From Mugil cephalus (lineage: Eukaryota > Chordata > Actinopteri > Mugiliformes > Mugilidae): a DNA stretch of 64,000 nucleotides. The notes under the pieces are model-generated. The model did not search any database. It was not told where the DNA came from and saw only the letters and a program-made list of their open reading frames with translations. Where the stretch lies: contig NC_061783.1 in assembly GCF_022458985.1 (NCBI RefSeq), positions 5,734,413-5,798,412 of the forward strand. Direction: 5' to 3'. Shown in pieces: positions 25,398 through 37,735 of this stretch. A program made the position numbers and the translations under genes. Position 1 is the stretch's first letter. Each line of letters starts with the position of its first letter.

Positions 25398-28300
25398 TTA
25401 ACTGGAGGCAAAAAAGAGGGATGCTTGAGGTGAACACTGTCACTTTCAACCATGAAAATGTCGTCCTGCTGTATTTTTGGCTGATAAATTTGTAAAATCA
25501 AAAGCACTACCTTGAAGTTCAATCACATACCAGCCACTGTCAGTCGTAGACAACTCTGGTTAGACTTTGGCGATTAAAAGAAAGGATTGTAGTGAGACAA
25601 TCAACACTGCGCACACCTCATATCAGGGCAGATTAATATGTAATGCATCATCAGTTTCAGCCTGGATAACATTTTGAGTTAGACTAAATCGTGACTGAAA
25701 TTACGTTAAGTGAATCATTATTTTGGGGATTCTTGTCACACGTTAATGCTAATGCTAACTGTGAGCTAACATTGCATCTTTCAGGGGTGTCCAAGCAGAA
25801 GTTACTACTTTACTCTCCACAGTGGTTCCACTTCCTTCTTGTAATTGTAGGAGAAGCTTCAGTTGATAAAGACAGAACAGGCTTCGTCCCCTCTGGGTCC
25901 TCCTTTGGTCAAGGTGTCCATGCAGTGAGTGAGAGTGTAGGGGTCGGTGAATGTTCATCGCATCAAAGTCAACTTTTTAAAATAACACACTCATGAGGAG
26001 TGGATGTATTAGTACAATCTCTAAAATATGTGTTTTCCTCGTCCATTCTTGCCAAAACAGTCCATTGAAATATGCTAACAGCCGTTTACAAGCTGTAGTG
26101 TTTGAGATGTTTGGCATCCAGTTAAGCCCCGCCCCTCAAAATGTGTCACATTGTTTACCAACAATGAAGGAGAAAAGCCCAAAAACCTTAGCTGTCATCA
26201 GATAGCCAGAAAACAATTCTAACAATTCTACACCTATGTGTATTTATTTAACAGCGAGGTATTTGCTAACATGGTCATGACAACACGTTCTTAAAAGATG
26301 TCTGTCTTTATAGCAAACTTGAATTCTCTACCTGTTCCACTGTCGTTGGAGTTGGAGTGTGGTTTTACCCATAGAGCTGGGCGATCCCAGAAAGAAAAAA
26401 CCTCATAGGAGTTGTTTTGTAAGGCACTGACATGACCTATTTTGTTATTTCCGAATGGAAACTGGTTGTGTAAGGCCTAGACCACAATGTCTTGTTTTTA
26501 CATTGCTTAAGAAGAGGAGCTTTGGAGTGGGAAGGCATATATTGTGCATTTGACAGAGCTAGCTGTTTCTCATGTCTGCCTTCCACGATTATTCTAAACT
26601 TCTAAGCTCATTACAAAGAATGCTAGTAGAGGACAAATTGATGAAATTTATGCTGATCAAAATGAAAAAGTCTGCCTGTGCCTTTGAGTATGAAGCATGA
26701 CACATATTGTAGAGTTGACTTAAATTTAATTTAAGAATGGTTAATAAAGGTGAAATGGTCTCTACTGTCTAAGAAACTAATTGATTTTTATTTTCTCTTG
26801 GCACTAGCTTGCATTAAGCTGATTGCCAACTGGGGCTTAGGGCATACCTTTCGTTTACAAAAAACTCCATCACTAAATATTCCAAGACCCCATATACCTT
26901 AGAGTGAGCACTAATTGCCTCCTCTCTACAGGTCGTCCTCCTTCATTTTCATTCCTTACCCTGTGAGCCAGTCAGTCAACCTGCAGGATTATTGATGTGT
27001 TTACCGGTGGAGGGGGATGCCACTCCCTGCCTTGGGAAACCCTGAGGCTTTCAACTGTTGAGTAACACTGACTGCTGCCAATGACGCCTCCAATCAGGAA
27101 AGTTGGGATGTGCTCCTCTGCGCTCATAATGAGGCAAAACAGAAAGAAAGAGACGGTTTCAGCCTGAGTTTTTGACTCACCCGCTTCACGTTATTTAATC
27201 ATATAGCCGAGTCTCAGCCATGGCCCAAAGACGTCTTCATGCCAGCCTGACACTGAGCGGATAAATCTGTCAAGACCTTGCAGCTCCTTCAAAGATTTTG
27301 AACCTGATGTGTGTTGAAAATTGAATTTACTGCATTTCTTGTCCATAGCTTTCTCCGCGCGTATGGATACCATAAACATTAGCATTAAAAACTTAAAGCT
27401 GTAAACAATCCACTTGGTTTTAGAGGTAACACAAATAAAACCAAACTACTCATTGGTAGTTACATTTACAGGACTTTGGGAGTCAATGTCATTGGTGTTT
27501 GACATCATAGGATTTCCATTCATTTGAAGAGAGTATTTACATTCCTTTTTACTCTGTTTTAGTCAACATCAACTTCTGAGGTTAGGCCAGAGCCTTTTTT
27601 TGATGACACTTCCTGCCCAGACTGGAACACAGACCACATTCAGACACTTGCATTAACAACTGTCCAATCAGAAGTGACCGGCATGGAAGCGTGAACACAT
27701 CCAGGACACAGTGAGGACACATTCGAGAAGACCCCGTCTTTGACCACATATGGAGGTGGTTGGTATCACATTTGTCTGCATTCCTTTGGTAGTTTGTTTA
27801 GTTTGATGACGATGCTGGGAAACAACCAAAACTGTACAGTTACGGGCAGTGAAAGCAAAACACTAATCTAAAAGATGTTGTCTGAAACCAAAGTGGTGAC
27901 TGATGCGGTGATTTCAACACTTTCAAATGACATTCAGCAATATATGTTTTATATACATTTCATACATAGTGAATAAATATTAGCACAGTATTAAGTATTA
28001 AGACTGAACTTTAGCAACATTATTGTATTGTGACACTGAAGCCTGACAAAGGCTAATACAGCTAAAAGACATTGCTTTTTAATTTATTTGAAAGACTATA
28101 TAAACTCAAGTCATTAATTAGAACATGTTCAACCTAAGAAAAAGGCCCAGTGACTTAAATCACAGCGTTATTTAATGAAAACCTGCATACTGTTGAGCCT
28201 GGCAGGGGATCTTTGGGTTAGGCCATAAACTTGCTTTGGGCAAATCAATTACTGTACTAAACTTTGTTTCAATGCTCAGCCTTAAACAACCTCCTCCTCA

Positions 28301-30339
28301 TTTTTTTTTTCTTTCCATCAGTTCATAATCCCTCCCTCCAGCCCTCCCTATTCTTCTCAACCAGCCCCGGTTACATAAGACCGCTGAAACTGTTGTTCTC
28401 CAGCGGGACTCACTGCTGTGTGCGGAAACTGTGGGAGCGGAGGGTTGAGCATTTCGGTCCGTGCACTGCCCATGGCCATCCCAGGAATGTATTCTCTCAG
28501 TGGGTCTGGGCCGCAGCCAACCATGTGGCCTCCCAATATCACAGAGAAGAGAAAAAGAGACGCAGAGATTTTTCTTTTAATTTTGTTTTCAGAAAACCGA
28601 AGGCAGCGTTTTGCTCCCATGTTGGCAGTGCATGATGAGGTTGTCTAATACTGCACGCATGGATTCGTTCTTCGGCTTTTTATAGGTAGATACCGGAGCA
28701 TTGTGTTGAGCCTGCCTCAAAGCTCTTTGATGAATACAAATACAGTTCTAGTAATATTTAAAGAATCCCCCTCAAGCAATGTTCAATAGTGAAAGGGTTG
28801 AGGCAGACGCAATGACAGACTTCTCTCTGCCGCACCTGACATAAAGAGGTTTAGCTTACACTACCCGACACCTACTGTTAATCCTATTTCAAATTGCACT
28901 CTCAACCATGAAATCCACTCACAAGAAGGAAAAAATACATAGCGATGCATTGCAGAGGTGTTACAAAGATAATCTTTCCCCTGCCACTTTTCTCCACTGG
29001 ATTTAAAGCAAGGTACAATTAAAGCACGGTTAGGTCTTTTTAGTGGAAAAAAAAAATGGCAATACAGGGGGAGGTTAGGTTTTAGTGAAAATAGGTTATG
29101 TGGAAAATAATAAAGGGAAATTGTATCACAATGTGTCAGCAGGCGGTGCCAGACATATGGCAGACATTGGTGGAAAAGGTTTTTTTTTATGCCAAAGCTT
29201 GATTTGACCCAGTCCTGTAAAGCTTCCTGTTGGTGGTTTCAGAAAGTTAATCACATGAACTCTTCCAGGCTTTGTGGTCTGCTGACCCAGCACTGATCCC
29301 AGAACTGAGGCACGGGTCTGGGCGGCAGTCTTTCAGCGCAAACGCGGCCTCTGCACGACCGTCACGGCCGAGGGTTCATGGAAAGGAGCATGTTTCGTGG
29401 AACGCGAAACAAAACCGGGGCTCCACCGGCAAGTTCTCCAAGCAAAACAAGGCATTAGAACGAGGAGCAAAACGAAGTCCTGAGCTGGAAAAAGCATTAT
29501 CTCATCATTCTGTTTCCATTCCAGAGGTTTTTGGACACGGACATAGTCATGGATGATGATGTCACACTTCAAATTTCTTGTGAAAACTCTCCCAAGCTCT
29601 CACTCACAAACCCGGTTGCCGCATTTGAAACGTTTCAGGCAAAGGAGTCGTAATGAAAAACTGTATAAAGCTGGATTATGGGAAATGTAGGATCAAATGT
29701 TTTTGGCACTTGACCTATAGAAAGTCCAAAAACCAGCTTTGGCTGCATGGATTTCCTCCTGTCCTTTTATAATCTGTCCCTTGAGATGCTCCCAAGTTTA
29801 CAGAAGGGCAGATTCCAAACTGATCGAGGTTTACATTTGAGAACTGATTTACACTGTAGACTCTGGATGAAGTCATGCAGCTTGCGCACCCAACAATTCA
29901 CCCTCACCCAGAGTTTTCTGATTTGAGGTTTTGTAGCTCTGTAATGGCACATGCCTCTCCCAAATGTTAACTGCATAATCAGAGGTGTTTCACACGTAGC
30001 TGTCATTTTTTTAGGCTGTCACTCTCAACTTCGCAGTTTTTACATAAAGAAAACTTTAGTGTCGCTGTAAACACAAGATCCGGACAGTGACTGGACAGAA
30101 TCACAGCCCGGTACGGTTGCTTTTCATGCAGGACTTGTAAAACCTCTGACTAAAAGGTGGGGGAAGCTAACAAAGAACAACTTGGGAGCGGTGTGGTTTG
30201 CAGCAAGTGAGGGGGCCGAGGGCTGACAGGAGGCTGTAATGAACGGCAGTAGACAGTATGTGAGGCCCGCTGTGACAGGGGATGGCAGGGTGGGTGTCAC
30301 CAGGTACGGTTCCCCCCTGTCTCGGTGTATCTCAGGAGT

Positions 30340-30560
30340 TTCGCCTGGCTGATCAGGGACGACAGGACCGCTGCTCCCAACCTTCAGTCAGCTGTCACAC
30401 GAGGTCACGGCGAAAGACGAGCCGCACGAGCCGCGCGAGCCACGCGCTGCACCGGCTCAGACACGCGGCGACTGCACGCGTCGGAATCCGGCGCGGCGTG
30501 CTCATGCTGAAAGCTCGACTCCATCTCAGGGAACGAGGCGTGGGCCGACAGGAAATGATG
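30340..30560. promoter_or_regulatory. CpG-rich patch without a gene
   Basis: CpG dinucleotides are dense over about 200 bases (for example CGAGCCGCGCGAGCC) in an otherwise AT-rich, CpG-poor desert. The overlapping open frames here look like composition artefacts. It could be a promoter of an unannotated noncoding RNA or a methylation-free enhancer. Confidence 0.4.
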
Positions 30561-30689
30561 TGGCGCAGAATTTAATTTCTCCTTAATTTCTATTATGTTG
30601 GCGGTCACGGGTTAACACTGGGGAGTGAAAATGGAGGAATAAAAACACAACAACTTGGATTAGAGAGGGGGGGAAAAAAAGGAGTGAGT

Positions 30690-30860
30690 TCAGAGGGTCG
30701 TATATCATTAAGCAATTGAGAAAGTTAATTAGGCAGCTCTGATAATTATTGCCATGGCAACCTGAGCGCACTCATGCAGATTTGATTAACGAGGTGCCAT
30801 TTATCTGTGCTGGCTAGACAGCGGGGCCTGCACAGAGCTTGAGAGACCCCTAAAGGTGGA
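30690..30860. promoter_or_regulatory. Candidate enhancer with RFX X-box
   Basis: This block contains GTTAATTAGG, GATAATTATT and a near-perfect X-box, ATTGCCATGGCAAC, at 30748-30761, a match to the RFX consensus. It looks like conserved noncoding DNA. RFX sites often mark ciliary or neural regulation; no target gene is shown here. Confidence 0.4.
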
Positions 30861-31219
30861 AGATGTGTAATGTACGCTTCATTCAGAGCCACAGCGTGTG
30901 CCTCTATTTCAATTTAAGGCATAGCAAATACAGATTAGCCTCTATTGTTGGGGGAGAAATAGCACAATATGTCTGCGCTGCGTCTCCCATCACTCTCACT
31001 TATGGAGACATTTGAGCATTTATTTTGCTTTTACCGTCTCATGCAGCTGACAACAAAGAGGTTTTTCTGTTTCTTCAAAAATAAATGCCATTTCTGCATC
31101 TAAAGGAGATTGCATATGTGTAAGGAAACAATGGGATTTGCATGTAGAGAAGTGTGGTGAGATGGAGGTGTGTGTGTGTGTGGTGGTGGTGGGAGGGGGG
31201 TGCTTGTGGATTCCAGTAC

Positions 31220-31375
31220 GCATGTTGCCCTCTGGTGGAAAAGCAACAACATTTAAGCTGGCTGCTGCCGAAGGCTGCCTGGAACCTTGTTGAGCAGCAG
31301 GCAGCGTATTGTCAGGCACAGGCGCTTCATTACATTCCGCGCGGCGGGGACAATTATTAATGGCTGTTAGGAGAG
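31220..31375. promoter_or_regulatory. Candidate conserved noncoding element
   Basis: A GC-moderate complex block includes GGCTGCTGCCGAAGGCTGCC and GGGGACAATTATTAATGGC. It has no coding signature. With the blocks at 30.7 and 32.0 kb it forms a small cluster of regulatory-looking sequence. Confidence 0.25.
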
Positions 31376-31959
31376 GAGAGTACAGCAGCGACTTGATGAG
31401 AAAAAAATAAATAAAATAAACTCGCACGGCATCCAGAGCGAGCCGTATCACAAGCAACGGCTGTCACCAATAAGGGCACCGTTCAGAAAGGAAGAACAGA
31501 TCACGGCTCGGAATCATCAGAGAGGATCTTCATCACCATGGGATGAAAATGACACATTTAGCATGTGCTAGGGACGTGCTATCAGAATCAGTTTGCTGAA
31601 AGAAATCACTTAATTACCACTCTGAAGGTTCTTTCTTTTTTTCTTTTTTTTTTTTTGCCATAGATGGCATCATCCTGCAGACAAAAGTGAATACATGAAA
31701 GTAAAGTAAGCTCAGTGGGAGATTTCCCCAGGGACCTGCTAATCCTCCTCCACATCATTTCACACACAGCCAAGTGAGAGGTATGGATTAGAGTTTATTA
31801 TACAAATATCAAGCGCAGATGAATTCTAATAACAGTCATATCAATTATGGCCCTCTCACTCTAAGTGCTTCATAAATATCTGACAATGGCACTTGCCAAG
31901 AAAGCCGCATTCTGGTACAAAAATAGAATGAGGGAGGGGGGAAAAAAGCATTGATTTTA

Positions 31960-32130
31960 CTGTCACAAATACTGGCTTCTTTTATTGAGCTCCTTTGAAG
32001 TCAATTTTCACCTGCAGTTCATAGCCCTGTCAGAGTCGATTACAGGGATATCTGCTGCTCCTTCCTCGGCTCGTGACATTTTCTTCCTGTTTTCAGGTGG
32101 AAATCAGCCTCGGACCGAATATAATTCACA
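31960..32130. promoter_or_regulatory. Candidate conserved noncoding element
   Basis: This complex block includes TTTATTGAGCTCCTTTGAAG, ATTTTCACCTGCAG and TTTTCAGGTGGAAA. The last two carry CACCTG/CAGGTG E-boxes. It has no open frame of note. Regulatory function is inferred from appearance. Confidence 0.25.
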
Positions 32131-33828
32131 CTAAGAATTCACACAAAGGCTGTTCGGGGAGTGTGATACATACAGTGACAAAGGAGATGTATTCATTTTC
32201 AAGTTTCCATAAAACAAACTTGAATAAGTAGATGGTGCAAAGCTGGCTTAATTAGATAAGGAAAAGAAGAAGCGATTATATGACTTACTCCTCATTTACT
32301 CAGTTCATCAAACTATTAAACTCACAGTACTGAAGTTTATTTTTGATTTCCAAACATCTTTGCTAGTGCTCTTGTAATATCTAAATCCAACACCAGTAAT
32401 GTGAGAGAAAGAAACATTTGAACATTATTCATATTTTTGTAGCTGTAAGTAAATTTTAAAGCTTATTAATACTTTTATGTGATAAAGGATCTAAATTGTT
32501 ATGTGAAGAACTGCACTCACATTAATTAAAAGAGTGCATCCAGCAATTTAGTACCAGCATTCGAATATAAACTGCAAATGTGTGCTTACAATTGCAATGT
32601 CCCCATTTGGTCCATGGACCTGGAATTAAGCCCCTAACCACTCTCAGTCTGTCACCACCACTGCTGTCGCACAGAACCACACCAGAAACTAGAAAAAAAA
32701 TAAATAAAATCACTGCGGGGATTAGACAAACAAACAAATAAAGAAACTTTCTATTGTAAGCGCTTGTGAGGAAGCTTTATTGTGTTGTTTTTGCTTTTGA
32801 ATGTGCGGTTGTGAGGTTAGCATTCCTAGCATGCAGCCACTTGGTGATGAATAGGACGTGATTGACGTACTACAAGAGAGATGATCTTACACAAATAGGC
32901 CATCTCCAACAATCTGAAGCATTCTCCTGGCTTCAGTCTCACGTGTCCAGTTTTATATTACTGAATTCTGCTTCATTTGTAGCCTAGACTAGACCAATAT
33001 GTGCATGTCTATGAATATTATAATTAGTTACATTACATAGAGACGTACATTTATTTTTATGGCATCGTCAGCGCACAAAACCTTTAATTTTTTTCTGATG
33101 CGTCTCAACGTTTAAATCAATGCAAAGTTATACTTTATTCATGCTGAAGGTTCCCTGCGAAATCCTTTTCCTACTGAGCTGCTCCCTGTCATCAGCTTGA
33201 GTCAAACGGTCCCTGATTTGCCAGATTAAGATGTCAAATGTGTGGACATAAACTCTTTCCCACATCTCAGAGGAGTTCTGTGCGAGGGTGACCTCATCAA
33301 CAAGCAGGCGCCCGCTCCCTGTTATGACAATCTGTGTTGACTGGCGTCGTTTCTGCAGCACCCTAGGCAGAAGTGCCCCTGCAGGCTGCGATGGTAAACC
33401 TCCATTTGAGGTGACAATCAAATCAAGGAGAAGTGAAGAGTTCCAAATGATCATTTTACACCATTTATATTGACAAGAGGCAGAATGAAACAGGCTGCGG
33501 TGTGAGTCCAAAACGTTAGAGTGGTGATGAAATACAGTCGACATCAGCGAACGGCAACATTTTATATGCACATGCAGTGCCAGCAGCTCGAAATGTGTGA
33601 ACTGAACTATATTTCTATTCATTCTGTCCTTCCTGTGCATCCAAGTATATCTTGTAAACCCATTCAGATGTGTTGTTACACAACACACTTTGGAGCTTGC
33701 TCAAGGAACCTCAGACAGGGACATAGGTAGATGCAAACGTGTGACCTTATGCTATCAAAACTGCTTGTATAACCACTACTACCCTATAAATATAAAGGAC
33801 CTAATATAGCTGAACCTACTGTATATAG

Positions 33829-33985
33829 CACTTTTCCATGTTAGTGGTACTTTACAGTGTATCTCCTTCACACACTCACTAATGGCAGTGGCTGCTTGGC
33901 TCAGGTTCAGTGTCTTGCCCAGGACGGGTCATGTAGAAAACCGGACTGCCAAACCTGTGATCAGCGCACAGCCGACTCTGACATC
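33829..33985 (+). repeat. Dispersed repeat fragment upstream of tRNA gene
   Basis: The order GTGGTACTTTACAGTGTATC, TCCTTCACACACTCACTAAT, GGTTCAGTGTCTTGCCC and GATCAGCGCACAGCC is typical of a very common teleost repeat. A diverged relative is at about 55815-56060, sharing the GGTTCAGTG...CTT core. Confidence 0.6.
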
Positions 33986-34006
33986 ACTCAGGAGCCTTCA
34001 AAAGCA

Positions 34007-34088
34007 GATGAGGTGGCCGAGTGGTCAAGGCGATGGACTGCTAATCCATTGTGCTCTGCACGCGTGGGTTCGAATCCCATCCTCGTCG
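34007..34088 (+). tRNA. tRNA-Ser (anticodon GCT)
   Basis: This 82-base gene folds as a class II tRNA. The acceptor stem GATGAGG pairs with CCTCGTC (one T-G wobble at the third pair) with discriminator G. The A box TGGCCGAGTGG, anticodon GCT at 34040-34042, a long variable arm and the B box GGTTCGAATCC are all intact. It reads AGC/AGU serine codons. As I recall it, the human tRNA-Ser-GCT sequence differs by only about two bases. No run of four T follows within about 50 bases, so the Pol III terminator is weak or distant. It stands alone in a gene-poor region directly after a repeat. Confidence 0.95.
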
Positions 34089-34825
34089 ATAATGCTTTGA
34101 AGAGGTGATTTGCACATCAGTTGATCTTGTTGAGGATGCCAGGAAATAACAAGTAGACCTTCATGTGAGTACGTATCGAGCGTTGTAAATCCTTCCCTCC
34201 AAGATTGCATCCAGCACACGTCCCGCGTTTATGAGGTGAGGCTGTTCAGTTCCTGGCTGAGGTCAGTCAGGTTACACAGGAAGTTGACGAGAAGTATAGA
34301 AGTATATAATTGATCTCACCTCAGCGAGGCCGTCTCCTTTCACCACATCCTGGGGGAGGTTCCCCTGCCGCCTTCTATTACTCAGTTGCATCAGTTAATG
34401 ATCATTTCAATCCAGTAATCTCTTAGAGGATGTGGCTGCTGCTAATCACATCAAATACCTGTTTGACCACTGGGGTCAGTGGGTGTATGTCACAGACACA
34501 TATGCACACTTGCCAGTTAATTAGGTATGAAACAAATGCATTCTAATTTAGTCCTAGACATAATCCCCCTTCATGACTGATCTGATGTGCAGTTAATAGC
34601 GAAACTGAATCAGACATTGTCGGTAAACACAGTTCAATAGTTCTACAACCTACAGCCTCCAAAATGAAAACACAGATGAGTCAACAGCTCTCTCTGTTAT
34701 ACAGCGCATTTGTTTTCACTTATGTACCTAATGAAGTGGCAAGTGAGTATAGATCTACACTATAAGGTTGAACAAAGTAGCATGTTAATGTCGGCAAACT
34801 AACACAGTACAAGCTCAAAGTGGTT

Positions 34826-35335
34826 ATATCCTCCTGAGACCTGAGCTTTAGTTTGGTATGAATTCTTAATTTCTCCAAAGTATTTGGGATGAGTAGAACC
34901 TAAGAGCTATACAATCCAAGCATCACAGTTGAACAGGAAGTAGGAAAAAATATGTCCTCATATGTGGACACAGGGATTATTTAACTGTGCATTATAATAA
35001 AGTAACCAATTTGTAACAAAATAGAAAACTGAATATGGTTTTGCAAAGACAGAATTGCAAATAATGAAATCTCAATTTCCTCAAATGAGTACTTGCTAAT
35101 TAGTGAAGTTATAGCTATTGGATGGAATTTGTTACCTTTGCGCATCATATTAAACTAGAAAACTTAACATAAATAAGTTTCAAATGTAAAATTTGATGAG
35201 GTTTTGTACATTTTTGACCGCTGTTATGTTTTTACACCAACTAGTGTCTGGTTATGAGGATAAAAGTTTAAATGAAGCATAATACACTGCCACAATACAA
35301 CTTAACATCCCCATATGAGGATGTTGGGAGGATAT
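34826..35335. mobile_element. Possible MITE with short terminal inverted repeats
   Basis: ATATCCTCC at 34826-34834 is matched by GGAGGATAT at 35327-35335, giving a 510-base unit with 9-base inverted ends. The unit also holds TCCTCATATGTGGACA and CCCCATATGAGGATG inside its ends. No transposase is encoded. No clear target duplication was seen, so the boundaries are tentative. Confidence 0.35.
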
Positions 35336-35339
35336 GCTG

Positions 35340-37735
35340 CTTAGTAAAGCCAAAGGCTGAAGGGAATTTAGTTTATTTTACAGACATTTATTCAAAGAAG
35401 TACTAAACAAAATGAGTTTAATCAGATGCAGGTCCTATGTGTCAACCATTAGATTAGAAACACAAGCCAAAGACACCGCAGAGCTTCTACCTGATGCTAG
35501 AAAACAGCAGTAGATGGTGTGTTTTAGTCTAGACAGCTGGTAATGAATATATTCCAGATGATGAATTACTCTTAGCAGATTTTAGTGATCGCCAGAGGAT
35601 GAATCACAGACTTTAATAGTCAAACATTTTACCAGTTGGTCAGGGTTTCCATTTACTCAGGAAAATATCTCAAATGAGATATTTCAGACATTCAGATGAA
35701 TAAACGAATGCCGAGGACTTTTTAGGCCATTACTGAAATTCAAGTATCTGGGTTAAGCTCGGTTTAAAGTCTTGCGTCACTTTTCCAGCGTAGGTTGGGT
35801 GAACGCATGACCGCTCATGGATTACGTAAATCGTTTTGATTACCTAACTGCACACGTCGAGACATACGCTGCGTCTGAGCAGCTGGGGTTGTGGCTGGTC
35901 ATGTGGGGTAAGGACCTATCCCCAGTGGTCAAAAATGGATGGTTAAACATTGTGCAGGGTGTAGGGGGACGTGGTGAAGTCTGTCACAGCTCCACTTTGC
36001 AAATTCCAGGACTCAGCTATACTGCCAATGACTGACAGCACTTTCAGTAGCCGTCCAGAGCGTAGCCATTAAAGCTCATTCATCGCGATGCAATTAACAA
36101 GATCCAAGCTCAAAACTCACATGTGCTGTTATTGTTTCTTTTTATTGTATTTGACTTGACACTGGAAATGCTAATGAATTGTAGAAAATTTCACCCTTTT
36201 CAGATGTTTTACGGACAAACCAGCTAATTGGTTAATAGAGAAAATAACTGGCATATTTATCTGTAGTGAAAATAATTGGTAGTTGCAGCCTTATAATAAC
36301 ATGGACAGAAAAACTGCAGTAGACTGAAAAAAAAATAGTTTCAGCATGAGTTCAGATTACAATCACTACACCAATAAACAGTGACTAATGGGGAAATGCT
36401 GCAGCTGTCTTTTGAGGTATTCTCTTCCTGTTAATCCAGGAATTCAAGTCTTTACTATTTGATATGCAGTGTCCTAAGGGACAGGTCAGGGACTGGCATC
36501 AGCTTCAGATTGTGTGAATGGCTGCGTCTTTGTAAGCCTGCCTGCTGTATGGACCTGTTCAACACAGGGAGACAGGACTTCAACAGAATTATATCAGCTC
36601 CCGCACACATGCACCGCCAACCACATCTAATAACATTGTGTGGAGTGACATGCCGTGGGGCTACAAAGCAGCTAAAACCCGTTTAAGAGATACTTTTAAA
36701 TGTTGTTCCAATAAACCTATAAAGACACGCAGGTATTCAAAACACAGTTAGCATGAGGAGATGTAAAGGAAAGAGAACGGACTATGTGACTATGTGTGAT
36801 TGCCCTGATTATACACCCTCTGCTTGTGTTGGAGAATGATCCACAGTTGCCAGGATGGTTCATTTTAAGGAGACTCTTAATTTCTACACTACATTTGTTC
36901 ATTCGTTCGTCTTCTCCCTCTTATCTGGGTTCTGGACCTGAGGGCAGCAGCATCTTTATCCCCATCTTTAAGACCAAGTCCAGCCACCTTACAAAGGAAA
37001 CGTTCTTTCGGTCATTACCCAAAGTTCATAGGTGAGGGTTGGTACGTAGATTGACCGGTACATTCTACACTAGTGCCAAAGAATAATCCTTGACCTTGTT
37101 AAAAAACAGCATTACAGCTATATGAGATCATACAAGTGACTAAACTATTGGCATATATGGTTTATTGAACAAAGCCTAACCTGTGTTTAGTCATTTTCCC
37201 TCCAATGCTTTTGAACTCCAGACAACAGTGACCTGATATAGCAGCGGAACCCCATGCAATGTCTTGCAATAACCAGCAGCAGCCTTCTTTCTCCCTTCCT
37301 TGGAGACATTTACCTCAGCAGATGCAGGTGCAGGCATCCTATGTTGCGGCCATTGCCCACTCGTTTCCTGCACAGAACGCTGGGACCAAACAGAGACTGA
37401 CCTACATGTGGAGGCTGCAGTCCTTAATGAAAAGTGGTTGAATTAAAGAGGGCTTACAATGCATTTTAATCTTCACTCTTTATGTACAACCGTTGTGATA
37501 TTATTTGCAGGACACCCACAAGTACAATAAATAAATGAACAAAAATATAGTTAACAAAAGGAGCCTGAGCAATACACCAGTCAAACTATACACTACACAA
37601 TCACCAATGCAAACAAAGCCATCATAATGAACAGAAATAATTATAAGTTCTCACCAGAAAAAAAATAAATAAAAATAAATCCTGATCATCTACAGTTGAG
37701 CAGAAGACTGCAACGTTCTACCAGCCTCCAGACGA
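35340..37735. other. Intergenic DNA and probable 3' UTR of the RPA32-like gene
   Basis: No coding exon was recognised. On the minus strand an AATAAA signal lies at 37166-37161, about 570 bases after the RPA32-like stop codon, so roughly 37140-37735 is its likely 3' UTR. The rest is ordinary AT-rich sequence. Confidence 0.45.

Larger units (their letters stand above)
22620..33820. other. Gene-poor upstream region of foxo6
   Basis: No exon with a recognisable protein product was found on either strand. The open frames here are short, lack splice context and often overlap each other on opposite strands. The stretch holds a palindromic CRE, a CpG-rich patch and several regulatory-looking blocks that are listed separately. 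Confidence 0.6.

Noticed and set aside
28264..28648. Three overlapping frames near 28.4 kb, one after an acceptor-like pyrimidine tract
   Set aside because: Frames conflict on both strands and none resembles a known protein; more likely local composition.
30282..30608. Arg/Ala-rich frames at the CpG patch
   Set aside because: Composition artefact of CpG-dense sequence with few stop codons.
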